Shown here one piece after another: positions 8,295-18,282 of a DNA stretch of 64,000 nt. The notes beneath the pieces are model-generated. The model was not told the origin of the DNA and searched no databases. It saw only the letters and a program-made list of their open reading frames with translations. The stretch spans positions 496,001 through 560,000 of the forward strand of contig WLWP01000001.1 in assembly GCA_012103505.1 (NCBI GenBank), written 5' to 3'. The DNA is from Pseudomonadales bacterium. Lineage in GTDB: Bacteria > Pseudomonadota > Gammaproteobacteria > Pseudomonadales > Azotimanducaceae. The first letter of the stretch is position 1, and each line of letters opens with the position of its first letter. The translations under genes and the position numbers were made by a program.

Positions 8295-9164
8295 ATGGCG
8301 GAAGCGACCCGTAGCATTCGTAGCGCTCGACCTCAGGTGATGAGTGTCATCATCGGGATGGGCCTCTTTCACTTGGCTTGTTTAGCCGTAATTTTCACCG
8401 GATTTAGTACCGTTGCTATAGCCGTTGCGTTTGCGATGTATGTCGTTCGTGGCATGGGCGTAACAACCGGGTTTCATCGGTTGCTGGCACACCGATCATT
8501 CAAGACGAATCGGGTTGTGCAATTTATCCTTGCCTTAGCCGGGAGTCTGGCCGTGCAAGGTGGACCGCTTTGGTGGGTGGCACATCACCGCGCGCACCAC
8601 GCAGAGACTGACACCGTCGAGGACATCCACAGTCCGGTGACACATGGGATGTGGGCAGCACACATGGGTTGGATGATGACGGATGATGCCTTCAATGAAA
8701 AAGGTACGAATTCTCGTGATCTGCACAAATTCCCTGAGATCAAATTCTTACAGCGATACTACGTTTGGTTGCTCGTCGCCCAAATTGCCGCGCTGTATGG
8801 ACTAGGTGCATGGCTAGGCGCTGCCTATCCGGAGCTGGGTACAAGCGGCCCACAAATGATGGTGTGGGGATTTTTCATCAGCACGGTGTTCACGTGGCAC
8901 GTGACATTTATGGTGAACTCGGTATGCCATCGATGGGGTGCGCAACCCTACGATACTGGGGATGCTTCAACCAACAACGTGTTTATTGGTATCCTTGCCT
9001 TTGGCGAAGGCTGGCATAACAACCACCATTTCTACCCCAATTCCTCTCGTCATGGACTACGCTGGTGGCAATTGGATGTGACGTACTATCTCATCAAGGC
9101 GATGAGTTACGTCGGACTTGCTTCGGAGCTCAAGTTGCCCAAAGAGTTGCGAACCGCTGAGTAA
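8295..9164 (+). CDS. Fatty-acid (acyl-CoA/acyl-lipid) desaturase
   Basis: A 289-residue membrane-bound desaturase. The three histidine boxes for the diiron centre are complete: HRLLAHR, HHRAHH and HNNHH; four membrane helices lie around residues 15-50, 76-95, 158-180 and 195-215. It belongs to the Delta9 stearoyl-type group that introduces a double bond into C16/C18 acyl chains for membrane fluidity. The length is short but typical for the bacterial form without a cytochrome b5 domain, so an external ferredoxin or rubredoxin would be needed. Monocistronic; the 208-base upstream gap holds a GACACC/GGTGTC hairpin but no clear operator. Confidence 0.92.
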   Translation: MAEATRSIRSARPQVMSVIIGMGLFHLACLAVIFTGFSTVAIAVAFAMYVVRGMGVTTGFHRLLAHRSFKTNRVVQFILALAGSLAVQGGPLWWVAHHRAHHAETDTVEDIHSPVTHGMWAAHMGWMMTDDAFNEKGTNSRDLHKFPEIKFLQRYYVWLLVAQIAALYGLGAWLGAAYPELGTSGPQMMVWGFFISTVFTWHVTFMVNSVCHRWGAQPYDTGDASTNNVFIGILAFGEGWHNNHHFYPNSSRHGLRWWQLDVTYYLIKAMSYVGLASELKLPKELRTAE

Positions 9165-9210
9165 ACGGATCGCACCTTGGTTCGTGATCTATCTTTGGCA
9201 AACTATCCAG

Positions 9211-9258
9211 GCAGGCCGATATCTAGGCCGATCTATCTAGGCTGGTTGATCTATCCAT
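9211..9258. repeat. Short imperfect direct repeats between convergent genes
   Basis: Three related units (GGCCGATATCTA, GGCCGATCTATCTA, GGCTGGTTGATCTATC) in tandem between the ends of the desaturase and the dehydrogenase pseudogene. GGCC/GGCC and CCAG/CTGG can also pair, so it could be a weak bidirectional terminator. Confidence 0.4.
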
Positions 9259-9264
9259 GCCGAC

Positions 9265-10322
9265 CTAGCGGTTCGGTCCCCGATTCATTGGATAAGGCTG
9301 CCATCGTTCCAGTGTAACTTTTGGTAGAACGGTGGGGTTAACGCAACTCATTGGCCACTTTCCTCGTAACACGAGAGATACTTCGCGCCCTACCCGTCGA
9401 CGTGTTTCTGGTCGCATACGCGTCGTCGCAGAGGCCACGTGTGGCGTCACAACCACGTTTTCCATTGTAAGCAGCGGGTTATCAGCTTCAGGTGGTTCTT
9501 GTTCTAAAACATCCAATGCCGCCCCCGCGATTTGCCCAGACTGCAGCGCCTCGATGAGCGCCGCCTCATCGATGATCGGACCGCGGGCGGTATTTACGAT
9601 TACCCCGGTTTCCTTCATGCGACCAAATGCATCAGAACTAAACGCATGATGAGTTTCTTCGTTGTGTGGCGCATGGACCGAGATGTAGTCACTGCGCTCC
9701 AACATTTCCTCGAACCCGACAGGCACAACTCCCTCCTTCGTGATCTCAAGCTCACTGACATAGGGGTCATAAGCAATAATGTTCATGCCGAAGGCTTTGG
9801 CGCGGCGCGTGGTGCAATGGGAAACGTTACCAAATCCATAAAGACCCAATGTTTGCCCGAATAAACGCGGAATCTTGCTGAGTAATGGTCGTGCCTCATA
9901 CCAGTCACCTTCTTTGGCCATCCGCACCATTGTGGGCGTGCGCCGTGCAAGGTCGAGAAGTAAACCCATGGCGTGATCGGCGACCTCTTCAATGAATACA
10001 TCCGGCACGTTGGTGACGACTAAGCCTGCGTCTGTGGCGGCCTTGATGTCGACCATGTCGACGCCAACACTGCCAACGCCAATGCAAACGGCCTTACCGA
10101 GTGCCTCGATGACTTGCTCGTCGATCCGAAGACCCCACAAGAAGTGATGATGGCATCCATGTCTCTGACACCTTCGGCGAACTCTGCGGGCGTGTCAGCC
10201 CTTATCTCGATGATGTCAGCTACAGAGGACAGCGCTTCCAACTCAAGGGACCATCGTTCTTCGACGGTTTGATTCTGCGCTTGTTTTGGAAGTTGGATAC
10301 CGACTTTCTTGCGTGGTGTCAT
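9265..10322 (-). pseudogene. D-2-hydroxyacid dehydrogenase, interrupted by one frameshift
   Basis: Two overlapping frames make one protein of about 351 residues. The upstream frame (ATG 10322) gives the N-terminal substrate domain up to MDAIITSCG; the downstream frame continues with LRIDEQVIEALGKAV, the NAD-binding GLYGFGNVS, catalytic Arg in NTARGPIID, Glu in EQEPPEADNP and His in VVTPHVASAT. A single missing base in the C-run at 10133-10136 (GGGG on the coding strand, five would restore the frame) explains the break. The GxGxxG motif also ends in Ser. It could be a sequencing error, a real pseudogene, or less likely a -1 slippage site. Same strand and close to the SMP-30 gene. Confidence 0.85.
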
Positions 10323-10345
10323 TGGTGGATTCCCTTTTTTAAGTA

Positions 10346-11326
10346 TTAATAAGGCATGCCCTGCGTTTCGACATACAGGGAATAGAGTGATTGAGAGGCG
10401 GTGATAAACAAGCGATTACGCTTTGTACCACCGAAGCAAAGATTGGCAGCGCCTTCCGGTAAATGGATAGCACCGATCTTGGTTCCATCTGGGGCGAAGA
10501 CTTGTACGCCGTCATGACCGGACCCACCCCACCCAGTTGCAGCCCAAACGTTACCGTCTATATCTACGCGAAAGCCGTCTGGCATCGGGATGCCTAGGTC
10601 GACAAAAATGCGTCCATTTTCAAGCCTGTTGCCTGCGACGATATCGAACGCATGAATGGCATGAGGATGCCCTGGCTCGTGTGAAGCGCCTGTGTCAGCA
10701 ATGTAGAGGGTCTTTTCATCTGGTGAAAAAGCGAGACCGTTGGGTTTGGCTAGAGATTCATCGACAACGCTCACGCTACCGGTCATGGCATCAAGCCGAT
10801 AGGTCCGAGTCGGAAGTTCGAATTCTGCTCGATGACCTTCGTAGTTCCAATGGATGCCGTAGCCGGGATCGGTGAACCAGATGCCATCGTCTACCGCCAC
10901 AACAATATCGTTGGGTGCGTTTAGACGCTTACCGTCAAAGCCATCAATTAGGACTGTGATCGTGCCGTCGCGCTCGGTTCTGGTGACTTGACGACTATCG
11001 TGTTCGCAAGTTAGCAAACGCCCTTGTTTATCTCGGGTATTGCCGTTGGCGTTATTTGCAGGGGAGCGATAAACCGAAACTGCACCAGAGTCTTCGTCCC
11101 ATCGGAGCATCCGATTGTTTGGGATGTCGCTCCAAACGAGGCAACGCATGTCACCGAACCAAACGGGTCCCTCGGCCCAGCGTGCCCCGGTCCAGAGCCG
11201 TTCTAGGGCGGTTGATCCAAGGACATAGGGTTTGAATCTTGCGTCGATAACTTCGATGGCCGGGTCTGGATATCGAATGGGTGCCTGCCAATCCCTGTCG
11301 AGTAGATGATCTGTTTCGCGGGCCAT
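10346..11326 (-). CDS. SMP-30/gluconolactonase/LRE-family protein
   Basis: A 326-residue six-bladed beta-propeller lactonase. Metal-binding and active-site segments are present: Glu in RWAEGPVWFGD, Asn in NAPNDIVVA, and Asn/Asp in AKPNGLAFSPDEKTLYIADTG. It would hydrolyse a sugar lactone or a lactone formed by a Baeyer-Villiger step; both fit this window, which also has an aldose epimerase and monooxygenases. It is 24 bases upstream of the dehydrogenase pseudogene and 43 bases downstream of an LLM oxidoreductase, all on the minus strand, so likely one operon. Confidence 0.9.
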   Translation of the reverse strand: MARETDHLLDRDWQAPIRYPDPAIEVIDARFKPYVLGSTALERLWTGARWAEGPVWFGDMRCLVWSDIPNNRMLRWDEDSGAVSVYRSPANNANGNTRDKQGRLLTCEHDSRQVTRTERDGTITVLIDGFDGKRLNAPNDIVVAVDDGIWFTDPGYGIHWNYEGHRAEFELPTRTYRLDAMTGSVSVVDESLAKPNGLAFSPDEKTLYIADTGASHEPGHPHAIHAFDIVAGNRLENGRIFVDLGIPMPDGFRVDIDGNVWAATGWGGSGHDGVQVFAPDGTKIGAIHLPEGAANLCFGGTKRNRLFITASQSLYSLYVETQGMPY

Positions 11327-11368
11327 GCTGTGCTCTGGTCTTGTCCTAGTTGGAGTTCAGTCGGTTCG

Positions 11369-12286
11369 TTAATACTGCGAGATGATCTCTTCCTGAAGGA
11401 GTTGAATACGCTCCAGGCCTCCGTCAGTCACACCGCCAAACATAATTTCAGCGACACCCGCCTCTTTGAATTCGCCAATGCGGTCGATGACATACTGTTT
11501 GGGACCAGCGACGGTACCTGGCCCTAGGTTTTTGACTGCCCGATCGATTAGATCTTGGTTGTCAGTGACATAGCAGGGCATAAGTAATGTTCTACGAATT
11601 TCTTTTGGGTCTCGCCCGGCATCCTCGCAATGCTGATCAACCACAGCTGCTTTGTGTTTGTAGTGCTCAAGTGCCATGCCGCCACCGGCCCAGCCATCAA
11701 GGTTCATGACGTCGCCGTATCGGGCGAGAGTGCGCAAAGTACGCTTTTCGCCAGTACCGCCTATCATGATTGGGATAGGTTTTTCATGGCTGCCTGGGGA
11801 AAGGCTTGCTCCGTCTAGGTCATAATATTGACCATGAAAATCGACGGGTTCAGTACTGTGGATGAGCAAACGCAGCACCTGAACGGCTTCTTCGAATCGA
11901 TCTTGGCGTTCTTTCATACTTGGGAAGGACCAGCCGTATGCCTCGTGTTCCCGTTTGTACCAACCAGCGCCGATCGCGAGAGTGAATCTGCCGCCACTCA
12001 TCGTGTCGATTGTCCCAGCAATTTTGGCGACGTGAGCTGGATTCCGATAGGTGTTACCAAGCACGAGATTGCCTAGTCGTAGGCGCTCGGTCATCCCCGC
12101 GACCGTCGCGATGGCCGTCAATCCCTCAAAAGCGGTGAGCGCTTCGCCTGGGCGATCAGCGCCTGGTGGGATGAAATGATCGGCAAACCAAACTGAATCC
12201 CAACCGCAACTCTCTAAGGCTGTGACGTACTGACGAATAGTCGGCCAATCGGTACGATAGACGTTTACCTGGACCCCAAATTCCAT
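11369..12286 (-). CDS. LLM-class (F420-type) oxidoreductase
   Basis: A 305-residue luciferase-like protein of the TIGR03560-like F420-dependent group. Typical segments are WDSVWFADHF, RLRLGNLVLGNTYRNPAHVAK, the flavin-pocket strand FTLAIGAGWYKREHEAYG and the GGTGEKRTLR phosphate-binding loop. The frame is open to 12451 but ATG 12286 has GAGGGGAA in front and starts the conserved first strand (EFGVQVNVY). It heads the minus-strand unit with the SMP-30 protein and the broken dehydrogenase. Only 36 bases separate it from the divergent aldose epimerase. Substrate and cofactor (F420 or FMN) cannot be told from sequence. Confidence 0.88.
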   Translation of the reverse strand: MEFGVQVNVYRTDWPTIRQYVTALESCGWDSVWFADHFIPPGADRPGEALTAFEGLTAIATVAGMTERLRLGNLVLGNTYRNPAHVAKIAGTIDTMSGGRFTLAIGAGWYKREHEAYGWSFPSMKERQDRFEEAVQVLRLLIHSTEPVDFHGQYYDLDGASLSPGSHEKPIPIMIGGTGEKRTLRTLARYGDVMNLDGWAGGGMALEHYKHKAAVVDQHCEDAGRDPKEIRRTLLMPCYVTDNQDLIDRAVKNLGPGTVAGPKQYVIDRIGEFKEAGVAEIMFGGVTDGGLERIQLLQEEIISQY

Positions 12287-12322
12287 GAGCGTTCCCCTCT
12301 CCCAATCCCATACTATACCTGC

Positions 12323-13225
12323 ATGAATTCTGGTTGGAATACAGACGCCGACCTGGTTGAACTCAAATCTGGGGTAACTCGTGTTCTGGTTGATCCGGTG
12401 ATGGGTGGTTCGGTGGTTTGTTATGAGAGCGAGCGCCGTGGACAGGTGCAACCATGGTTGCAGCCACGAGGGGAAGGCTGCCCAGGGACTTTTCCACTCG
12501 TGCCGTTTGCTTCAAGGATTCGCAATGGTGAGTTTCAATACAAGGGTCAGACAGTTCGATTGGTCGCAAACAATATTCCTGAGCGTCATGCGATTCATGG
12601 TCACGGCTGGCAAAGCGAATGGACAGTGATGCGCCAGACAAAGACTCTAGTAGAACTGGAGTTTGAGTACATTGCACGTGACTGGCCTTGGTCGTATGTA
12701 GCCCGGCAGATAATTCAATTGCAGGACACCGTTCTCGAGATTTGGATTGAGGTTGCCAACCGCCACCTTGATGCAATGCCCGTAGGGTTTGGCATTCATC
12801 CCTATTTCCCGTTGACCCAAGAGTGTCGTATGGATACTCAGGTCTCGCACGAATGGCTTCTGGATGAAGAGTTGATGCCGAAACGTCGAATCGTTTGCGG
12901 AGACCGGTTTGCAACAGGCATCAAACCCGCTAAGGAGCGATTGGACAATGTCTACGATGGGTGGGATGGGGTCGTTCGTATCGAATGGCCAGAAACTAAT
13001 CACTGCCTAACAATGACAGCGGACAGCGTATTTGGACGTCTTGTCGCATACAGTCCGGGTCAGAATTATTTTTGTGCCGAACCTATTTCAAATATACCCG
13101 ATGCATTTAACATGATGTCTCGTGGCGAGAAGAACCATGGTGTGATTGTTATTGAACCAGGGCAACAGTTGAGAGGGTGCGTACGTTTTTCACCAGGTTC
13201 GATTGATCCGAGCGAGAGCAGCTGA
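12323..13225 (+). CDS. Aldose 1-epimerase (galactose mutarotase-like)
   Basis: A 300-residue protein with the GalM-like beta-sandwich. Key residues are seen in HAIHGHGWQSEW (first His), GFGIHPYFPL (second His) and the catalytic Glu in GVIVIEPGQQLRG. It interconverts alpha and beta anomers of a hexose or related sugar in the cytoplasm. TACTAT ends only nine bases before the ATG, so the transcript may be almost leaderless. It is divergently paired with the LLM/SMP-30 unit, consistent with sugar-acid or lactone metabolism. Confidence 0.88.
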   Translation: MNSGWNTDADLVELKSGVTRVLVDPVMGGSVVCYESERRGQVQPWLQPRGEGCPGTFPLVPFASRIRNGEFQYKGQTVRLVANNIPERHAIHGHGWQSEWTVMRQTKTLVELEFEYIARDWPWSYVARQIIQLQDTVLEIWIEVANRHLDAMPVGFGIHPYFPLTQECRMDTQVSHEWLLDEELMPKRRIVCGDRFATGIKPAKERLDNVYDGWDGVVRIEWPETNHCLTMTADSVFGRLVAYSPGQNYFCAEPISNIPDAFNMMSRGEKNHGVIVIEPGQQLRGCVRFSPGSIDPSESS

Positions 13226-13422
13226 AAAATATGGCAAGACTGATCGTCGGATTTACATTTGGATACCGGCCGGAGCGAAAATTTTGTCTCTGCCATTCCA
13301 AGTGTATGGGCGGCGGCGCGCTATTTTAGAGCGACTAAAACCCTACGCTCAGATCTTGACCAGGCGCCAGTCTAAGAATTACTCATTCTAATGACCGGTC
13401 GTTTAAGTATAGGTAACGGGAT

Positions 13423-16400
13423 CTAGAACCCGAAACGATAGCGGAGTTTGATCACGAAGATATCGACGATTGGTTCATCGAGTGCATCGAAAAACAAGTC
13501 ACTAAACGTCTCATCCATTTGATCCGGGAGATTGCTGCCGCGGGTGTAGACGACGAATAGGTCCGACAGTGGACCGATTTCCCAACGATATCTCAATTGC
13601 GCGGTTAGTCTTGAGACGGTGAAATCATTGATGGGATCAAGCGGATCGCGCATCGCCCGCGTGAGAGCGCCGTCGTTTGTTGGAATCGTATAAATATCCT
13701 GTTCATCAGCTCGAATGCCAGCCCATTGCATGGTTAGGCGCAGCTGTTGTTTGGCAGACAGAAAAAAGTCCATGGCAAGTTTGGGTTGGAATTCCTGGGC
13801 TCGAAACGTAAACATGTTGCGATCGAACATTGGATCGCTTTGGCCAAATACGAATTGGTGTAGGAGCCAACCATCCCGGTCGAAATAGTTGAGATCTAGG
13901 TCGACAGAAAATCGGTCGTTCGGTCGAAACGTCATGCCCAGAGCGCTACGTATAGTCCAATCACCGAGTTCTTCTTGCCGTCCGCCTAGCAAGGCGCTGA
14001 ACGAGAACATTTTAGTGGTGTCGGTACCGAACGCGATTTCGCCAATGACACGTTCTTTTGTCTTGAAGTCACCATTGCCAAAACTATTGCGGTCATCCCA
14101 CTTTGCAGGGAAGAAGTCGAGTTCAGTTCGAATCTCGTTCAAACTTTTTAGCGTCCAAGAGTTTCGTAAGAAGTAGCCGCCTCTAACCTGGCGCCCTTCT
14201 TGATTCCATTCATTACTGATGACGGCGGAGGTGCTTTTACTGCGCAGGTGCTTCAAACCTCTGCCAGTTGTGTGGCTATAGCGATAGATGACGTTTCTGG
14301 AGTCATTCCTTCGGATAAAACCTAGATCGCGGATGTTGAGCGTGTCCTCTAACCAGTCGAGGGAGAGTTGATGTTGTACACCCTGTTTGGGCTTAAATGA
14401 GATGTCGGCAAGCGCGCCGGTGCCTGTGACATCATCAACGTCGCTCGACATCAATTGGCTGTCAATCTCCCACAGACCATTTGGTGACAGCCAATGCGCA
14501 TCGACGCCGTGAACGATTGCATCGTGGTCGCTGTACCCGACCATCGTGCCCATGTAGCCGACAGATGTACGTCCGCGACCCGTAGTCTCCCAAAGGAGAC
14601 GGGCAACGCCGAAGTCCCGGCCATCACCCTCCACTCGAACAGGTTGCCCTGCGTTCGGACCCGTTTCTACGGTACCGGGTAGACGGACATCGTCCTCGAA
14701 TGCGGAAAGCATGCCATAGCGAAATTGCCCGGATTGACCTGTCACTTTCACGGCGCCCAGAAGTTCAGATGGTTTGCCACGCTGGAACCCTTCGACGTCG
14801 ACATTGTCTGGAATGTCCACACGCGGCGGTCCGCCGATACGACGAGTATTCAACAGCGTCGTAGGCTCTGGATTGAAAGTCGAGGTTGTTTGGCGAGAGC
14901 CACTACCAGAAGGACCTCGTCCACGCGTACGGCTTCGTGGCGTGGTGTTAAAAACCTCTCCGCCTTCTAGGAAGAACAGACGTTTTTCTGGAAAGAAAGT
15001 CTCAAATGCAGATAGATTTACGACCACATCATCTGATTCGACGACCCCGAAATCTGGATTTATGGTGGCAGTCACCTGAAGGCTCGAGCTTGGTTTCCAT
15101 GATAAGTCGACACCGGCTCGGTATTCGTCCTCGCCATCGATCTCATCCAGGGTGTATGAAACGTTTGGATAAACCTCAAGCAAGCCTCGGGGTTCAACGC
15201 CCGGAGTTTGCATTTGCCCAAGGACAGACATGAAGGCCGGGGAGCGAAAAGACAGTGCAGGCCACGTCCATCGCTCATCGAGATAGGCCACCTTCCGGCT
15301 GAGATAGAAACCCAGATTGCGTTGCCCGTCTATGCCTGCTGGCATGGTCATCATCGACCAAGGCAAAAATAGTTCCGTTGACCACCCGTCATCTAGTTCA
15401 GCAGACGCGCTTTCCCAAGGTCCATCCCACTGTCTCGAAAATTGCCGTTCGGCTGCGACTTTGCCGTCCTGAACCGAACCGCCAAGATTGACTGTGAACC
15501 AATAGCCGTAAAGGCCTTGGCCAGATGTATCTAGCGTGATTTGCCATGAATCACGGTTCAGAAACTCGTCGCGACTGGACAGGCGAGGCAACAAAGTTTC
15601 GGGTGGCTGCTCCATGTGCACACCTATATATAGACCTTTGTCCGTATAGAAGAAGCGCTGGGTCGTGGCGTGCCGGGTTGGACCCATAGTGTCCGGGTCT
15701 GTCACCAATAAGTTGTCATAGCTAGGTAAGCGCTGCCAGAAATCCTCTTCTAAGCGCCCGTCCAATTTGAAGTCGAAACCGCCTTCTTCGAATTTAGCTA
15801 ACGTAATGTCGACATCGGGGCCTTCTGTACTCAGTTGAATCGGTCCCATAGAGGAGGCTGCGAAGCTCGCTGAAGGTGACGCAGCCCCGCTCGGTAGTTG
15901 CGGTGTGGGTTCGATCGCTTCGTCTACCCCAGGTGTGGCTACAAAAGGTGTGGCTACAACAGGTTCGACCTCGGGTAGGACTTCGCGTTGTGTGATTTGG
16001 GTCGATCGAGGCTGTTGTGGCTGATCGCTGACAAGAATTTGGCTCGAAAACCCGGATCCGGATAAGGTGGTTGCCCACGCGTCAGGAACCCCGGCGGCTG
16101 CGGCTTGAGACCTCAGTGCGCTCAGATCGTGTTGGTTGTTAGGGATAAGGACGACTCGAAACATAGCGCTGCCGCGAACGTCTGTTTCCACGACAAAGGC
16201 CTGGATGCCGAGTGCTGTTTCCAGTTCAAGTCGTCGTTCGTCAGCATAGGTTCTGTTTAGAAAAGAACCAAGTACGAGCGCCTCGCGACTAGACGCTGTT
16301 TGCGGGTAGGCGATATTTGGCTGAGACAAGCCAATGCCAAGCAGGACGATACAGAACAGGAGACGATACAACGAATTCAACCTAGGTGAAGCCGGACTAT

Positions 16401-16434
16401 TGTAAAGCGAGCGGGCTAGTTTGTCCGCCTTCAA
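13423..16434 (-). CDS. Outer-membrane protein: SPOR-like, CBM9-like and DUF5916 barrel
   Basis: A 1003-residue protein with four parts: a signal peptide (YRLLFCIVLLGIGLSQPNIA); a SPOR-like region about residues 48-125 (ALVLGSFLNRTYADERRLEL ... FRVVLIP); a CBM9-like beta-sandwich about 205-390 (FDFKLDGRLEEDFWQRLP ... YTDKGLYIGVHME); and a DUF5916 beta-barrel to the end. The final residues LRYRFGF end in Phe, the outer-membrane barrel signature recognised by the Bam complex. The first codon TTG 16434 has a poor ribosome site; in-frame TTGs 18 and 21 codons later would give a more usual signal peptide. DUF5916 proteins often sit near S9 peptidases, as here. Ligand unknown. Confidence 0.85.
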   Translation of the reverse strand: MKADKLARSLYNSPASPRLNSLYRLLFCIVLLGIGLSQPNIAYPQTASSREALVLGSFLNRTYADERRLELETALGIQAFVVETDVRGSAMFRVVLIPNNQHDLSALRSQAAAAGVPDAWATTLSGSGFSSQILVSDQPQQPRSTQITQREVLPEVEPVVATPFVATPGVDEAIEPTPQLPSGAASPSASFAASSMGPIQLSTEGPDVDITLAKFEEGGFDFKLDGRLEEDFWQRLPSYDNLLVTDPDTMGPTRHATTQRFFYTDKGLYIGVHMEQPPETLLPRLSSRDEFLNRDSWQITLDTSGQGLYGYWFTVNLGGSVQDGKVAAERQFSRQWDGPWESASAELDDGWSTELFLPWSMMTMPAGIDGQRNLGFYLSRKVAYLDERWTWPALSFRSPAFMSVLGQMQTPGVEPRGLLEVYPNVSYTLDEIDGEDEYRAGVDLSWKPSSSLQVTATINPDFGVVESDDVVVNLSAFETFFPEKRLFFLEGGEVFNTTPRSRTRGRGPSGSGSRQTTSTFNPEPTTLLNTRRIGGPPRVDIPDNVDVEGFQRGKPSELLGAVKVTGQSGQFRYGMLSAFEDDVRLPGTVETGPNAGQPVRVEGDGRDFGVARLLWETTGRGRTSVGYMGTMVGYSDHDAIVHGVDAHWLSPNGLWEIDSQLMSSDVDDVTGTGALADISFKPKQGVQHQLSLDWLEDTLNIRDLGFIRRNDSRNVIYRYSHTTGRGLKHLRSKSTSAVISNEWNQEGRQVRGGYFLRNSWTLKSLNEIRTELDFFPAKWDDRNSFGNGDFKTKERVIGEIAFGTDTTKMFSFSALLGGRQEELGDWTIRSALGMTFRPNDRFSVDLDLNYFDRDGWLLHQFVFGQSDPMFDRNMFTFRAQEFQPKLAMDFFLSAKQQLRLTMQWAGIRADEQDIYTIPTNDGALTRAMRDPLDPINDFTVSRLTAQLRYRWEIGPLSDLFVVYTRGSNLPDQMDETFSDLFFDALDEPIVDIFVIKLRYRFGF

Positions 16435-16477
16435 TCTTTGTCGACGAAAGCTAACTCACTTTCGGTCGACTAAAGTT

Positions 16478-18139
16478 TCAAAATCGAGAAGAGCTAAGAG
16501 TGACGTCAGCGGCGCTCCAAGCGTCCTTAAACTGGGCCATGGTCGTTTCTGCTGTCGTTGCATCGCCAGAGGCTGCCTGAGCTCTGCTAAGCCCCAAGAG
16601 ACTAAAACCATTGCCAGGATTTTTTCTCAGATCGTCCCAGTAAACGACCGCTGCTTCGCTGGCGTAGCCACCGTCTAACAACAAAGCGCCTAAGACGTGG
16701 CGAGTTGGAAAATACCAATCTGGTGGTTCGTTGTAGAGGAGCGAATCTTCCAGCCGGGCTGCTCGGGAAAGGCTCGCGATCGCTGAGTCAATCTCCTTTT
16801 CCTTGGCTTGGATGTCACCAGCAAGGACGAGGTCCGCGATCTGCAACAATTTTGGAGCTGTGCCAAAACCAATCAGATAGTCTGCGGGAAGCGCTTCACG
16901 TAGTTTGGTGAGGCGACGATGTTCTTTCTTTGCCGCGCGTCGATTGCCTAGATTGCTTTCGGCAAGTCCTCGTGCGTAGTGCCAAACGCCAGTCATGAAC
17001 AAATTTCCGGTGGCAGGTTTAGGCTCGGCAAGAATCTGTTCCCAAAGCCCGAAGCGCACCATCACGTACAGCGGCTGAGAAAGAAATGTTTCGAAGGCGC
17101 CGAAGGCATTGCCATTCATGTCGACAGGGATCTTGCTCTGCACTTCACGCGCACCAACAAGGGCATCTTCACTGCGTCCTTGGAACATAGCCGCCCAGAC
17201 TAGAAAGTGCAGATTATGTGGGTAGTAATTCAGGGGATAGATGCCTTGAGCGTTGCATTGGGCGATGTAAGAAGAATCGGCATCACTCGCGCGTCGGTTG
17301 GCATCGTATGCATCGGCATAACGGCCGACCCTCATATAGATATGAGACGGCATGTGTACCATATGACCGGCACCAGGCATGAGCGGGAGAAGCGCATCCG
17401 CACTAGTTTCCCCTTCTTTGGGATGGACAGCCTCTACCGCATGAATGTAGTAGTGCAACGCCCCCGGATGTTTGGGGTTCCGACTGGCAACTGACTCGAG
17501 CGTTTCGGTGAGTATTTTGGTGTTTGCACGGGGTGAGCCATCTTTGTACCAATAATTCCAGGGAGAGAGGTTCATCAAAGACGCGGCATAAAGAGTGGCA
17601 GCATCTAGATCGTCTGGATAATGGACGACAAGCTCAGCCATCTCTTTCGCATAGGCTTGATCCAACGGGCTGCGATCGAGTGGCGCCACTGGTGCGTAAC
17701 GTACTGCCAAAGCATCAATATAGGCCTGCTCACGTTGGCTGGCGTTTTCCTTTAGGGATACCGCCATCTGAATCGCCGCAAAAGCTTGCTCAGCAACCGC
17801 ATCTTGCATGGGTAAGTTTAGATTAGGCCCCAAGACCAATGCCCAGCCCCAGTAGGCCATGGCGTTGTTCGGATCGAGTCGTGCAGACTCTTTGAAGCTG
17901 CGCAGGGCTTCCGAGTGATTGAAACCGTACGTGAGGCGCAATCCCTGATTGAAGAAATCTTGGGAGTCGGCGTTTTCCGTCGAGACCGTCATTGTATGGT
18001 CGCCAAGGCCTTCGAGGCGTGGTGCGATGGCTGATTGCGCAGTGGCAGGATCGGCCTCGATGGCTCTAGGATCATGGATCATTGCGTAAGAGGTCAGAGG
18101 CAGGGTTAAAACGAGCAAACAAACGGTGCGAAAGTTCAT
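16478..18139 (-). CDS. Tetratricopeptide-repeat periplasmic protein
   Basis: A 553-residue exported protein with signal peptide (FRTVCLLVLTLPLTSYA). TPR units are visible at about residues 60-110 (GLRLTYGFNHSEALRSFKE, ARLDPNNAMAYWGWALVLGP) and again at 440-540 (DSAIASLSRAARLEDSLLY, AAVVYWDDLRKNPGNGFSLL). The middle contains MPSHIYMRVGRYADAYDANR, typical of a widespread family of large bacterial TPR proteins without known enzymatic activity. It lies divergent to the S9 peptidase and next to the DUF5916 barrel; a scaffold role in peptide uptake is conceivable but only inferred. Confidence 0.85.
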   Translation of the reverse strand: MNFRTVCLLVLTLPLTSYAMIHDPRAIEADPATAQSAIAPRLEGLGDHTMTVSTENADSQDFFNQGLRLTYGFNHSEALRSFKESARLDPNNAMAYWGWALVLGPNLNLPMQDAVAEQAFAAIQMAVSLKENASQREQAYIDALAVRYAPVAPLDRSPLDQAYAKEMAELVVHYPDDLDAATLYAASLMNLSPWNYWYKDGSPRANTKILTETLESVASRNPKHPGALHYYIHAVEAVHPKEGETSADALLPLMPGAGHMVHMPSHIYMRVGRYADAYDANRRASDADSSYIAQCNAQGIYPLNYYPHNLHFLVWAAMFQGRSEDALVGAREVQSKIPVDMNGNAFGAFETFLSQPLYVMVRFGLWEQILAEPKPATGNLFMTGVWHYARGLAESNLGNRRAAKKEHRRLTKLREALPADYLIGFGTAPKLLQIADLVLAGDIQAKEKEIDSAIASLSRAARLEDSLLYNEPPDWYFPTRHVLGALLLDGGYASEAAVVYWDDLRKNPGNGFSLLGLSRAQAASGDATTAETTMAQFKDAWSAADVTLSSSRF

Positions 18140-18282
18140 AGATATCCCTCTGGAGGCAGTGAATCAGACTATAGCACGGTGTTTATGAACCAGCGCCGAT
18201 CTGCGATGCTTTGGGTTCTGGGGACCACGGGCTTGAGGATCGGGTCGAGGTAAATCGCATCCAAGGAACGGAGAGGGTAAGA

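Noticed and set aside
13203..13391. 62-residue frame after the aldose epimerase
   Set aside because: Overlaps the epimerase end, no ribosome site, no recognisable pattern; the 13226-13422 gap is left as empty.
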